A DNA stretch of 52,500 bases from Chrysomallon squamiferum (GCA_012295275.1 CM022672.1:30027059-30079558), one strand, 5' to 3'. Positions 37,835 through 52,500 are shown, numbered from the stretch's first letter. Notes: generated by a model from the sequence alone, not told the origin. Program-made: numbers and translations.

Positions 37835-37991
37835 ATGATGATGATAACTCACTTTATCTACCTGTCCACTTATTTCAAAACCATAACGACACCAGTTAGC
37901 GAAATGTTCACAGTTTTTAGAAAGAAGACTGTATCCAACTGGTCCAACTTCAGATAACGCTCTCTTGACAATATTCTCTTTTGATAGTGGA
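37453..37991 (-). pseudogene. LRAT locus E: intact exons 3-4, exons 1-2 missing
   Basis: Exon 3 is 37862..37991 (130 nt) and encodes KENIVKRALSEVGPVGYSLL and NCEHFANWCRYGFEISGQ. Exon 4 is 37453..37578 (126 nt, as in locus D) and encodes VKTVATCAFVGLSVLACVGV plus GLIYWF and the basic tail to KEQSE. Both are open with good splice sites. The intervening intron holds expanded AAAT-type repeats. No exons 1-2 are found in the 800 bases upstream, which run into ATT repeats and an inverted flank. It could only be expressed with foreign upstream exons. Confidence 0.8.
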
Positions 37992-38069
37992 CTGAAATTA
38001 TAACGCAGTAATTCAGATGATAAAATAAATTTTAAAATAAATTTGTATATAAATAAATAAATAAAACAA

Positions 38070-38190
38070 ATTACACAGACAACTGGTTTAATTTTTTTTT
38101 TATTATCATCATCATCATTATTATTAATGCTATTATTATTATTATTATTATTATTAATACTATTATTATTGCTATTAATATTTGTAGTAC

Positions 38191-38242
<52 letters not shown>

Positions 38243-38550
38243 TGTTTATTCAAATTATAATAATTTGCTTATTGCTATAGTTATTTTTAATAGAAGCAGA
38301 AGTAGCAGTAGTTTATATATATTTTGTATTTACTTATTAATTAATTAATTATGTTATTGATTTATTGATTTATTGGTTTATTATAAAACGTCCACTTGCA
38401 TATTTATGTTCTAATCCTGTCGCTGTTATATTGGGAACAAATTTAATAATCATTATTTAAAAAATTACGAACAAATAAATAAAAAATAATAATAACATGA
38501 TGATATTCTAATATTCTTTTTAAATAAAGGGTTTATGTATATATATATAT
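38070..38550. repeat. ATT repeats upstream of LRAT E
   Basis: (ATT)n-type tracts at 38117..38160 and 38193..38241 and the CCTGTCGCTGTTATATTGGG segment near 38416. This is the duplicate of 18.7-19.2 kb. Confidence 0.6.
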
Positions 38551-38569
38551 AATTAAAAATCGTCAATTT

Positions 38570-39800
<1,231 letters not shown>

Positions 39801-39824
39801 TATGATTTGAGTACTAATGTTTCT

Positions 39825-39905
<81 letters not shown>

Positions 39906-40539
39906 GTTTTGTTGTCAAGGCGCTGTTTACTTGCGCGCTTATGTCGTCCCACCTAGTATCAGTTCACCTTGCAGCTCTGAATGTTATTTATTCTGTTTTA
40001 AATACCGTAAAGTACACACACAAACATACACGTGAACATAAACACTGCACACCATTCTTTACTAAATAGAATAATAGGTTTGTGTAGTGTTAACTCATTT
40101 TGCTGTACATGTATATACAAGTAGCACACAAAGATACACATGAACATAAATTACTACATAGAATAATAGGTTTGTGTAATGTTAACTCATTTTGCTGTAC
40201 ATGTATATACAAGTACAAGTAGGCACAAGATTTTCTTTCTTTTTTTCTTCTTTTTGTTGTTGTTGTTGTTTTGTTGGTTATTACAAAACATGACAGCATT
40301 CATGTTGTTTCCATGTTCTGCTTAATTGTTTACAGTGAAAATTTTAACGGGAAAAAACTCTGTTCTTGGAAATTAACATTTTCGAGGAATTTCATATGAC
40401 ACGATTAGTCAGAACAGTAACCAAAGAATTAGCAAAAAAATAAAAATTAATTTTATTTTTAAAGTACATAAATAAATAAGGAAATAACAAAACAAACAAA
40501 TAAAAATAATAATAATAAATAACTGCTACTACTATTTCT

Positions 40540-40574
<35 letters not shown>

Positions 40575-40720
40575 GTTTAAACCAGTTATTGAACGTGACA
40601 GTATTCATGTCATGCTTATGTAAAGAAAAGCTGGAAAATCCCAATTCTTAGAAATTAAAAGTTTCGGGGAAATTGCAGCTCTGAATGTTAATTAGTATCT
40701 ATTTTAAATACTGTAAAGTA
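39825..40720. repeat. Interspersed repeat block, fourth copy
   Basis: (CAA)n at 39829..39860 runs into (AAT)n to 39901, then the CTTGCGCGCTTATGTCGTCC segment, a tandem duplicate (40030 and 40140), and the paired ACGTGACA elements near 40288 and 40594. At 40674 it joins the LRAT-associated inverted segment. Confidence 0.6.
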
Positions 40721-41056
40721 CACACACAATTAAACACGTGAACATACATTACTAAATAGAATAATAGGTTTGTATAGTGTTAATTCATTTTGCTATACAT
40801 GTATATATAAGTACAAGTAGGCACACAAAGATACATGATATGGACTTAGATAATACGTGTGTTTTGAATAAAATGTATGTATTTTCCTGTTGTAACTTAC
40901 ACGTTCGTGTTATAAGACTATTCTCGAAGAAACAGATATTCCGAGTTTCCTTAAATAAACACAATAGATGAGCAGTTATATGAACACAGCATTTGGCGTA
41001 GAGACACAGTGTTAAACTGGATGTTGTTAATGTGAAATACCCGATTGCCGAGGAGA

Positions 41057-41236
41057 ATGTCATTACTTATTACGAGAAGGAACGTATCTTGTCTTGAACC
41101 CGGCGATCTAATCGAGATTCCAAGAGGTGTAAACTCTCACTGGGCAGTTTATAAGGTAACTATGACATATACATCTGTGTAATGATTCTATGTATTTCTG
41201 TTATCGTTATTATTATTATTATTATTATTATTATGT

Positions 41237-41285
<49 letters not shown>

Positions 41286-41532
41286 TTGCTCCTCATTGTT
41301 TCTAAAGTAACGGATTTACTCAATTTTCCCAATAGCCCGATGGTCCAGTCTGTTGAATCGGTCATTCCTTTGCTATTGTTAACTGTAAATAGGTAAAATT
41401 ATATATCTGACGCCAATGTTAATCTGGTTTTATTACAACTTTGATAGCAAGTCTTAATTATTCTCCCAGGTGATGAGGAAGTTGTTCACGTAACCGGACA
41501 AAACGGAGGCCGCATGAACAGCAATGTACATT
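41057..41532 (+). pseudogene. LRAT locus F: inverted, exon 1 and part of exon 2
   Basis: The only LRAT copy on the plus strand. Exon 1 (41057..41155) encodes MSLLITRRNVSCLEPGDLIE almost identically to locus D, with N for Y before SHW. It is 99 nt instead of 100 (TATAAG against TATAAAG before GTAACT), so the phase is lost. A (GT)n tract at 41234..41282 in intron 1 matches the (AC)n of locus D. Exon 2 starts at 41470 and breaks off at about 41532, where a repeat block (AAACTTTAGGGGAAATTTCA) begins. 40720-41060 is the inverted upstream flank of locus D. Confidence 0.8.
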
Positions 41533-42177
41533 AAAACTTTAGGGGAAATTTCAGTTAACCGTCTAAACAAAACACGACTGGTATAATAATTACCTCAGAA
41601 ATAATTCATTCATTCATTAATAAAAGTACTACTACTGCTACTGCCATCATTACTATTACTACTATTAATAAAAATAATAACAATAACAGTAACAATAATC
41701 ATAACAATAATAATAATACGTGTCGTAATAATAATAATAATAATATATACTATTGGAGAAGATAAAAAAAAACCTAACTTTTTCTTAACTGAATCTATAC
41801 TGATCAAAAACAAAGTTACTTACTTTTTTTATTCTACTGTTAATACTTCATATATATTTTTTAATTTTAATTTTTAACTTTTTTTTCAATGACTAATAAT
41901 TCTACTGTACTAATTATAATTAGCGACCATAGTTTACAATATTATATATACATAACAAACCAAAATACGACAAAGAACACTTATTTACTACAATTTTGAT
42001 ATAACTGTTCATCGCAAATTAACCAAATTTGTTTCATGAAAAATCAAAGATTAATTTAAGGCTAAAACCAAATCCTATAAAATTCAATTTGCTTGTAAAG
42101 GTGATAAAAAAGTGTAGTTTACTCTTTTTTCTTTGTTCTTCTTCTGGAACTAGAAGCTAGAAATTTTGAATACTAAC

Positions 42178-42830
42178 TTTAATTTGTCGTCCTTGGCGTT
42201 GTTCTTGTAGACTTTACTCTCTCGAGCAACGTCCCAAATGTTGTCTGTCCTCACACAGGCCTTGTCAAATATTTTACCTGTAATCGAGAACGAATGGTGT
42301 GCGTTGCTGTTCAAACCGCCTCCATTGTGTCCTGCTGTGTGAACAACTTCCTCATTACCTGGGAGAATAATTAAAACTTGCTACTGAAGTTATAACTAAA
42401 GCAGATAAATATTTCCGTTAGATATGTACTTCTACCTAATTACAGTTAACCATAGCAAACAAATGACTCACACAACAGACTGCTCCCATCGAGTTACTGG
42501 GAAAACTGAGTAAAGCTCATCACTTTGGAAACAATTAGAGATAAAAAAAAATAATTTAAGAACCGAGAGACACACACACATAATAGTAATAATAATAACA
42601 ATAATAATATTAATAAAAAGAATAACAATAATAACAATGATAATAATATTAATAATAACAACAACAATAATAACAATAATAATAATTTAAGTAAAAATTA
42701 ATATTACATACATGTATATGACATAGTTACCTTTGTAAACAGCCCAGTGAGAGTATACACCTCTTTTAAACTGAATTAGATCGCCGGGTTCAAGTTTAGA
42801 TATGTTATTTTTCTTAATAAGTAATGACAT
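42178..42830 (-). pseudogene. LRAT locus G: exons 1-2 intact, exons 3-4 deleted
   Basis: Exon 1 (42731..42830, 100 nt) encodes MSLLIKKNNISKLEPGDLIQ and RGVYSHWAVYK. Exon 2 (42178..42358, 181 nt) encodes NEEVVHTAGHNGGGLNSNAH and onward without a stop. Donors GTAACT and GTTAGT are present. About 15 bases past exon 2 the intron joins the sequence that lies downstream of the LRAT stop codons (GAACTAGAAGCTAGAAATTT), so exons 3-4 with the catalytic Cys and membrane anchor were removed in one deletion. It retains the two catalytic His but cannot encode an active enzyme. Confidence 0.85.
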
Positions 42831-42859
42831 TTTACACTGCAGTCGGGTATCTTACATTA

Positions 42860-45100
<2,241 letters not shown>

Positions 45101-45239
45101 TATATATACATTTAGGGGGAAAAGTCACAGGAGAAAGTCCCAGGAAAAAAAACACAGGGAAAAAGTCACAATTTCTAATTAAGAAGTATATTAGCAATGA
45201 AACGTTGATTACGCACATTTTGTAATATTTTTTGATATC

Positions 45240-46700
45240 ACAGGCCTCTTGAACACTGATATTCTATAAATTGACAGTAGTATATTCATAAATTCTATTG
45301 AACAATTTTCAGTTCTTAGATAACATCCAAATATTAATAGTCTTTTTAATTGATCTAATGAAAACCCTGTTTTCTTAAATATTTGAATACATATTTCATC
45401 AATGATAAGATATTAATTCCAATAATTCTTCACAATACAAAAATAAATGGCACAAATCTTCATCATCCTTTAAACACACTGGACATATACTAGATGAGAT
45501 TTTGCCATATCTATATAATTTTCTATATGTATATATTATATGATGAACTGTTCTAAAATCTAAGTCTATAAATTCAGTAAATTTATCACTGTAGTGTATT
45601 CATGTCCAAACTGGTCTCCAGAATATATTAAAAGCAAGCTCAGCCATTTTTCTTCACAAGTAGGTGATTTAACCTTTTTTGAAGTTAAACAGAATAAAAT
45701 ATTTTAACTGTAAATTTTCTGATGTTTACCACTTCGTTATTATGAAAGAGAAATAAATCTTTATTAGGAGTTAATCTTTTAGCATTTCTGTTAATACAAC
45801 TTTTCCATTCATCTGAAAGGGATTTCAGAATAACAGTGTAAGCAATATAAATTAGTTTTTGGGGTAATTCCGGATATCTTTCATGAATAATTTTAACAAT
45901 AGCTGTAAAAGGAAGAAAACCTGGTATTATTTCATATGCAATATCAGCCACTTTGACTATTCCACTTTTAATAAAAGAACTAAATAATAATTTGTTTTTA
46001 TATTTAATGAATGGATTTTGAAAAAGTGGCGGAGACAATATTTCGTCTGTATCAAGTGGGAAATTACGTTCTCCATTATTAACAAAGTCCCAAGCTGACA
46101 ACATTTCAGCATAAAAAGGGTTGATAACTTTTAAAGCTTCGTTACTGTATACTATTTTTAAAATGTCATAATTTAGATTCATATTCATATATTTTTCAAG
46201 AAATATTGACATTGTATATTTCCACACATTTTTAAAATTATTATCAAAATATTTCTTTAACATTTTTATACGAAAAGCCATTTTCTTTAATGAAATATCT
46301 TGAATATTTAATCCACCCGACATTTTATTTCCAATTATTGTTGAATATTTTATTAAATGCTTTTTTCCTTCCTACATAAATTTATAAAATAATTTATGAA
46401 TTTCATTTTCTACCCAATTTGGTACGTTTATTGTGCTAATGATATACCACAGTCTAGATGTTAATAAAGTATTCCATACTTCAGCTTTTCCGTGCAAATT
46501 AAAGTTTCCTTCGACTCCATAAGTTAATTAAATTAGACATTTTATCTAATTTACTTTTCCAGTTCAACCTTTCACATAACGACTTATTTGGTCCTAACTA
46601 GAGACCTAGAATTTTAACACAGTTTTTATTTATCGATATTGGAATGTTAAAAGATAAGTTTTCTTTCATGGTCTTACCAAGACAAAGTACTTCTGACTTA
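45240..46700 (-). pseudogene. LINE ORF2 C-terminal remnant with zinc motif
   Basis: Homologous to 29.3-30.86 kb. The longest open part (45685..46323) begins MSGGLNIQDISLKKMAFRIK and runs through NPFIKYKNKLLF, SGIVKVADIAYE and LSDEWKSCINR. In another frame near 45650-45400 follow WAELAFNIFWRPVW, DKFTEFIDLDFRTVHHIIYT and CPVCLKDDEDLCHLFLYCEE, the CCHC-type zinc segment known near the C-terminus of these ORF2 proteins. The upstream boundary is a run of about 30 T (46714..46746) at the same junction as the other copy. Confidence 0.88.
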
Positions 46701-46711
46701 TCAACATAGAA

Positions 46712-46749
<38 letters not shown>

Positions 46750-46752
<3 letters not shown>

Positions 46753-47028
46753 AAATAAACAATTTCATTAACACGACTTTGTATAATAAACATAAACTTT
46801 ATCTTAACATAATATGACAGGATTTGACCAGGTGTAATTAATAAGTGTTCGTTGAATGTCACTCAAATGTGAGAGTAAAACATGTATTAATATACATCAG
46901 TGAAAGCTTTGCATGTTCATTACGAAAATTTTATCTTTCTATCAAAATACAATCGCATTTATAATTCTAGCCTCAACAAAGTTTAACAGATACGGTGTTT
47001 TGGTCGAAGCAAACAAAAAAAAAACTAC

Positions 47029-47085
<57 letters not shown>

Positions 47086-47189
47086 TCATTGGAAGACGTG
47101 TGTGACCTTCGAAAGTTTGATAACAAAAAGATTTAACTTAATAGGAGATATTGTACAGCTCTTTACACTGTACATTTAATTAATATTTA

Positions 47190-47220
<31 letters not shown>

Positions 47221-47473
47221 GTATTATTACGTCTACAAATTGGTGTTAAAATGGTGATTAAGAAGATAATAATAGAATAATAATAATAATAATAACAATA
47301 ATAATAAAAATAATAACATATTTCTGCACATTATTTATTTTAATATATATTACGTCTAATTATGTATGCCATATTTAAATGGCAAGAATAACACACCTCA
47401 CAAAATAAAAGAAATGTGTCTGCGTACGTATGTATTTTTGTTATAAAATAATAATGATAAAATAAAACTTATT
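46750..47473. other. tRNA-unit upstream flank
   Basis: Duplicate of 30.87-31.77 kb (GACAGGATTTGACCAGGTGT near 46817; GTGTGTGACCTTCGAAAGTT near 47098), with (AAT)n at 47032..47079. No gene is seen. Confidence 0.55.
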
Positions 47474-47545
47474 CTCCCCGGCGGGGAATTGAACCCCGGT
47501 CTCCCGCGTGACAGGCGGGGATACTCACCACTATACTACCGAGGA
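47474..47545 (-). tRNA. tRNA-Asp(GUC)
   Basis: Same 72-nt sequence as at 32832: cloverleaf complete, anticodon GTC, A and B boxes intact. Plus-strand AAAA at 47464..47467 supplies a T4 terminator 6 nt downstream. It is the first unit of a tandem array continuing to 52.1 kb. Confidence 0.93.
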
Positions 47546-47777
47546 CGTTACAATAAACACTGAAATTTAATAACACATTACTTTCATGTTTCATAAAATA
47601 GTTTTGTTGATATTTAAATTTATATTAAATTTTATTTATATTCTTAAAGCTAGAAATTACACGTGTTGCTACACTAATTACCAACTTTATTGCCTTCAGA
47701 TTTGTAGCTAATTTCTTAGTTTTCGTTTGTTTGTTGTTTGTTGTTTTGGGTTTTTCGGGGATTGTTATTGGTTTTCC

Positions 47778-47811
<34 letters not shown>

Positions 47812-48383
47812 ATTATAATTATACGCTAGAAGGTAACATGAAATACCATTGTTTATTACATTATCAAGTTCTGCAATGGCTGACATTCCCTGTTTATTAT
47901 CAAAAATGGGCAGATAACGATTATCCAGCTTGTAAAGCATTTTATTCGTTTAATTGTATTCTGAGTAACGAAAACAACAAAACGTCTTCACAACTTGGAT
48001 TTCAGATTTTTGGACTTACGCAGTTTACTAATAACATAATCATATTTAGTTATCTCCATTACATTATCTTATAAAATAATTATTAGTTAAAAACAACAAA
48101 TATATTCAATAACAAAATTAAAAAAAAAAATTAAAAAGAAACTATTTCAAAACAGAAGTACGTATTTTTTGCAACAATAACAATTAATTAATTAATAAAA
48201 GAATTATTTTTAGTGAAACTAAATGACATTTCAATACAGTCTAGAAAGTTAGTGAGTTATCTCCGTTGCATAATGTTATATAACTAACTTGCATTAAGAA
48301 AAAAAAAAAGACACACGGAAAATATACAAGTTGTTGTTGTTTCCTATAATGAAACTACATAAAAATGAGAAGAAAAAAAAATT

Positions 48384-48437
48384 CTCCCCGGTCTCCCGCG
48401 TGACAGGCGGGGATACTCACCACTATACTACCGAGGA
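48384..48437 (-). pseudogene. tRNA-Asp pseudogene with 18-nt T-arm deletion
   Basis: 54 nt. CTCCCCGG joins directly to TCTCCCGCG, removing the interval between two CCCCGG repeats that flank the T arm in the intact gene. All other bases match the intact copies, so the deletion looks recent and slippage-like. Confidence 0.85.
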
Positions 48438-48759
48438 CGTTAGAACAAACTTTGAAATTTAATAACACATTACTTTCATGTTTCAAAAACTATTTTTATT
48501 TATTATTGATATTAAAATTTATATTAAATTTTGTTTATAGTCCTGATGACAAATTACATGTGTTGCTACACTAATTACGTATTTAATAACTTTGAAATTT
48601 GTTGCTGAATCTTTAAATCTTGCACCATTAGTTAATGTCTTTGTTTTTGTTTATTGTTTGTTGTTTGTTGTTTTGGGGGGGTTGCTGTTGTTTGTTTAGT
48701 TTTGCTTTTCTTTTGTTTTCTTTTGTTTTTGGTTTCCTGGGCAATGTTGTTCGTTTTCC

Positions 48760-48820
<61 letters not shown>

Positions 48821-49491
48821 TTACCAAAGAAAATGACATGAATTACGATTGTTTGTTACATTTTCAAGTTCTGTAACAGCTGACATTCCCTGTATGCCGA
48901 TCTGCTTTTTTTTCGTTCTGCGGTTCGATAAACATTCATTCATTCCTTCATTCTAGTATCAGTTACTGCCCTTAAACCTAAGTTTGATAATAAAAAAAAC
49001 AAATAATAAATAAATAAATAAATAAATAAAATTATCTTGTTTACAAATTGGTGTTAAAATGATGATGATGATGGTGATGTTGATGATGATGATGATATAT
49101 TATATTATGTAATCATATTTAAATGGCAACACGCTGATGACTCAGTAACACGCCTAACAAAGTAAAACAAATGTGTGTGCGTGCGTGAATGTTTAGGTAC
49201 GTTTGTGTGTTTACACATGCGTATGTGTGCATGTGTGTGTGAGTGTGTGTATGTATAATTTCGTTAGTTAACATATTTAACTCACCTTTTCTTTTCCATT
49301 TCTTTTCTGACGTTTAGCAATTACACAGCAAACCTCTAAAATCATCCGTCACTGAACATTAACTCTACAACAGTTAGTAAGAGTTATCTTCTTTATCTTA
49401 TAAAATTAAGATTTATTAAAGAAAAAATCAAACAAATAAATGTATTAAATAACAAAAAGAATATACTGTAATAAATAAAATAAAACTAGTC

Positions 49492-49563
49492 CTCCCCGGC
49501 GGGGAATTGAACCCCGGTCTCCCGCGTGACAGGCGGGGATACTCACCACTATACTACCGAGGA
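49492..49563 (-). tRNA. tRNA-Asp(GUC)
   Basis: 72-nt intact cloverleaf, identical to the other intact copies. Plus-strand AAAA at 49482..49485 gives a T4 terminator 6 nt downstream. Confidence 0.93.
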
Positions 49564-49819
49564 CGTTACAATAAACTTTGAAATTTAATACCACATTACT
49601 TTTATGTTTCAGAAAACGTTTTTTATTGATATTAAAATTTATTTTAAATTTTGTTTTTATTCTTAAAGCTAGAAATTAGACGAGTTGCTATCCTAATTAT
49701 GTACTTAATTACCTTGAAATTTGTAGGTGAATCTTTAAATCTCGCACCAGTATGCTTTTGTGCGAGATTTCAAGATTCAGCTATATCTTAGTTTTTGTTT
49801 GTTTTGTTGTTTGTTGTTT

Positions 49820-49820
49820 T

Positions 49821-49852
<32 letters not shown>
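49820..49852. repeat. Poly(T) tract and (ATT)n in a tRNA unit
   Basis: A run of about 33 T is followed within 50 bases by about 54 bases of ATT (49900..49954). It lies in the segment between two tRNA-Asp genes. Frames encoding F, L, Y or N runs here are artefacts. Confidence 0.9.
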
Positions 49853-49892
49853 CTTTCGTTTTTGGTTTCTTAGGGGATTGTTGTTGTTATTA

Positions 49893-49957
<65 letters not shown>

Positions 49958-50905
49958 CGCTAAAAGATCATATGAAATACCATTGTTTGTTACATTATCA
50001 AGTTCTGAAATGGCTGACATTACCTGTTTATTATTAAAAATGGGCAGATAACGATTATCCAGCTTGTAAAGCATTTTATTCGTTTAATTGTATTCTGAGT
50101 AACGAAAACAACAAAACGTCTTCTCAACTTGGATTCCAGATTTTTTGGGCTTACGCAGTTTACTAATGACGTAATCATAAACGCTTTACACCGTGTTATA
50201 AGTAATATTTTAATTTTTATATATAAAGTAATCACTATATTTTTGTATTTACCTGTGGTTTAACACTCAGTAGCCGATATGCTTCTTTTCGTGGTGGGGG
50301 GTCAACAAACATTCATTCATTCCTTCATTCTAGTATGAGTTATTTCCCCTAAACTTAGCCAATTTACTTGAATTAATAATTTTTTCAAATAGCTGTTAAA
50401 ATAATAATTATTATAATTACAATAATAATAATAAAGAGTTTTGCACATTATTAATTGTAATTTACACGTATATATTATCCCTAATTATGTAAGTCATATT
50501 TAAAAAACAAAAACGCTGTTGACTCAGTAAGACACCTAACAAAATAGAACAAATGTGTGAAGATACGTGTATGTTTTTGTGCGTTTGTGTGTTTTTGTAT
50601 ATAATACATATGTGCGTGTGTTTGTGTGTGTGTGTGTGAGTGTATGTGTGAGTGTGTGTATATGTGTGATTTCGTTAGTTAACATATTTAACTCACCTTT
50701 TCTTAAATAATCTTTTCTGACGTTTAGTAATTACACAGCAAACCTCTAGAATATCAGTCACTGAACATTAACTCTAGAACAGTTAGTGATAGAGTTACTC
50801 ATTTACAATATCTTATAAAATAAATATTTGTTAAACAAAAATCAAACAAATAAAAGTATTAAATAACAAAAAAAATATAGAGTAATAATAAAACCAAAAG
50901 TCAGC

Positions 50906-50977
50906 CTCCCCGGCGGGGAATTGAACCCCGGTCTCCCGCGTGACAGGCGGGGATACTCACCACTATACTACCGAGGA
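50906..50977 (-). tRNA. tRNA-Asp(GUC)
   Basis: 72-nt intact cloverleaf, identical to the other intact copies. Plus-strand AAAA at 50896..50899 gives a T4 terminator 6 nt downstream. Confidence 0.93.
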
Positions 50978-51536
50978 CGTTACAATAAACTTTGAAATTT
51001 AATAACACATTACTTTCATGTTTCAAAAACTATTTTTATTTATTATTGATATTAAAATTTATATTATATTTTGTTTATAGTCCTGATGACAAATTACATG
51101 TGTTTTGCTACACTAATTACGTATTTAATAACTTTGAAATGTGTTGCTGAATCTTTAAATCTTGCACCATTAGTTAATGTCTTAGTTGTTGTTTGTTGTT
51201 TTGTGGGGGTTGTTTTTGTTTGTTTGTTTAGTTTTGCTTTTCTTTTGTTTTCTTTTGTTATTGGTTTCCTGGGCAATGTTGTTCGTTTTCCCATTATTAT
51301 TATTATTATTAATATTATTATTTTTTTATTTATTTTTTTTTTTTACGAAAGAAAAATCACATGAAATACGATTGTTTGTTACATTTTCAAGTTCTGTAAC
51401 AGCTGACATTCCCTGTATGCCGAAATGCTTATTTTTCGTTCTGCGGTTCGATAAACATTCATTCATTCCTTCATTCTAGTATCAGTTACTTCCCTTAAAC
51501 CTAAGTTTAATAATAAAAAAACAAATAATAAATAAG

Positions 51537-51579
<43 letters not shown>

Positions 51580-52053
51580 AAAATACATTGTTTACAAATT
51601 GGTGTTAAAATGATGATGATGATGATGATGGTGATGGTGATGTTGATGATGATATATTATATTATGTAATCATATTTAAATGGCAACACGCTGATGACTC
51701 AGTAACACGCCTAACAAAGTAAAACAAATGTGTGTGCGTGCGTGAATGTTTAGGTACGTTTGTGTGTTTGTATATGCGTTTGTGTGCATGTATATGTGTG
51801 TGTGTGTTTGTGTTGATTTCGTTAGTTAACATATGTAACTCACCTTTTCTTTTACATTTCTTTTCTGACGTTTAGTAATTACACAGCAAACCTCTAAAAT
51901 CATCCGTCACAGAACATTAACTCTAGAACAGTTAGTAACAGTTACTCCTTTACATTATCTTATAAAATTAATATTTATTAAAGAAAAAATCAAACAAATA
52001 AATGTGTAAAATAATAAAAAGAATATACTGTAATAATAAAACAAGAAGATATC

Positions 52054-52101
52054 CTCCCCGGCGGGGAATTGAACCCCGGTCTCCCGCGTGACAGGCGGGG
52101 A

Positions 52102-52105
<4 letters not shown>
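52054..52105 (-). pseudogene. tRNA-Asp gene broken by a retroelement
   Basis: The 3' 52 bases are identical to the intact gene and stop at GTAT/ATAC in the D-arm side. The next bases are a T tract (poly(A) on the tRNA strand). The 5' part of the tRNA would lie beyond the inserted element, outside the window. Confidence 0.85.
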
Positions 52106-52135
<30 letters not shown>

Positions 52136-52500
52136 TATTTACGACACTATTTTATTCTGTTAACAAATTCTAAAACTAACTGAACTATACTGACACAGAG
52201 AAACATTTCTAAGCAAAACGATGTCTAGGGCAAACGCCGAAATTGAGGCCTTGTCCAAACATCCGATACAAATCATTTAGAGAACTTCCATCACAAGAGA
52301 AAACTTGCAATGGCGCCCAGGTCACGTGTCATGTCTTAGATAGGTCATTACTGTGACGTCACTACTGGTACGTCACTGTTGCCACGTGACGCTTTGTCCA
52401 TGTGTTCACAACATCCTCAAACAGGGTAGGTTCTTGTTGTACTTGCTACGAAATGAAAACCCGCAGTTTCTGCCAATGAGAAGCTGGCAACCTTCGGGTG
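52106..52500 (-). mobile_element. 3' end of a polyadenylated retroelement inserted in tRNA-Asp
   Basis: On the minus strand the element ends with AATAAAATAGTGTCGTAAAT followed by about 30 A, then the tRNA sequence: a poly(A) signal about 20 bases before the tail. This is the signature of target-primed reverse transcription of a polyadenylated RNA. The visible part is GC-richer than the window and contains short repeated GTGACGT motifs. No confident protein is seen in it: short frames end in stops, consistent with a 3' UTR. It could be a LINE, an LTR-element read-through, or a processed transcript. The window edge cuts it. Confidence 0.65.

Larger units (their letters stand above)
47300..52105 (-). 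repeat. Tandem array of tRNA-Asp units
   Basis: Five tRNA-Asp copies at 47474, 48384, 49492, 50906 and 52054, spaced 910, 1108, 1414 and 1148 bases. Each unit has the same flank order: a GAAATTTAATAACACATTAC segment upstream of the tRNA, TTGTTTATTC-like DNA, an (ATT)n tract, the TTCCTTCATTCTAGTAT block, GCTGATGACTCAGTAACACG or GTTGACTCAGTAA, TG repeats, GACGTTTAGTAATTACACAG and an A-rich stretch before the next tRNA. The 48.4-49.1 and 50.97-51.7-kb units are especially alike (GGGCAATGTTGTTCGTTTTC). Length differences come from microsatellites and internal deletions. Confidence 0.85.

Noticed and set aside
47300-52105. CRISPR-like array of regularly spaced repeats
   Set aside because: The repeats are 72-nt tRNA genes about 1 kb apart with related flanks, in intron-bearing animal DNA.

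Overview
This is an AT-rich, intron-containing animal genomic window crowded with microsatellites: (GA)n/(CT)n, (AAT)n, (AC)n and (AAAT)n. Introns with GT..AG ends, LINE remnants, a Ginger-like integrase transposon and eukaryotic tRNA genes exclude a prokaryote. A marine invertebrate such as a mollusc would fit, but the species is not readable from the sequence. Most of the long uninterrupted frames are translated microsatellites (RERER, NNNN, IIII, LLLL) and are not genes.

Three gene or element families explain most of the window. (1) A small LRAT-domain (PLAAT/HRASLS-like) acyltransferase/phospholipase family is present as seven loci, called A to G here. Only locus D (22022..23432, minus strand) keeps an uninterrupted four-exon reading frame. 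It gives 178 residues with the His-His-Cys triad and a C-terminal membrane anchor. Locus A is complete but has a 2-nt deletion just before the catalytic cysteine. B, C and E keep only exons 3-4. F and G keep only exons 1-2, and F is inverted. (2) tRNA-Asp(GUC) genes, all on the minus strand, sit in units of about 0.9-1.4 kb. Four copies look intact (32832, 47474, 49492, 50906). At least eight others are mutated, deleted, or broken by retroposed DNA. (3) Four remnants of a KRBA2/SCAND3-type integrase gene all share one internal deletion. One of them lies inside inverted repeats with 5'-TGT ends.

Layout: 1-1.46 kb LINE ORF2 reverse transcriptase remnant; 1.75-3.1 kb LRAT A; 3.85-4.22 kb LRAT B; 4.57-5.8 kb flank module; 5.8-7.0 kb integrase remnant 1; 7.74-8.85 kb LINE ORF1/endonuclease remnant; 9-11.4 kb repeats and flank module; 11.6-14.8 kb tRNA-Asp pseudogenes; 14.8-15.6 kb integrase remnant 2; 15.7-18.2 kb repeats; 18.26-18.66 kb LRAT C; 18.7-22.0 kb repeats; 22.0-23.4 kb LRAT D; 23.5-25.3 kb flank module; 25.3-27.95 kb Ginger-like element with integrase 3 and a nested LINE; 29.3-30.9 kb LINE ORF2 C-terminal remnant; 31.4-34.2 kb tRNA-Asp units; 34.2-35.1 kb integrase remnant 4; 35.2-37.4 kb repeats; 37.45-37.99 kb LRAT E; 38-40.7 kb repeats; 41.06-41.53 kb LRAT F (plus strand); 42.18-42.83 kb LRAT G; 43.1-45.1 kb flank module; 45.24-46.7 kb LINE ORF2 remnant; 47.3-52.1 kb tRNA-Asp tandem array; 52.1-52.5 kb 3' end of a polyadenylated retroelement lodged in a tRNA-Asp gene.

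The blocks are related by large duplications. About 12.4-20 kb corresponds to 31.7-39.6 kb (same strand, offset about 19.2-19.4 kb). About 29.3-33 kb corresponds to 45.2-47.7 kb. Smaller copies are nested or inverted inside these. The window reads as a birth-and-death cluster in which LRAT genes, tRNA-Asp genes and transposon debris have been copied together. No operon, CRISPR array or prokaryotic defence system is present. All homology calls come from motif recognition by eye.
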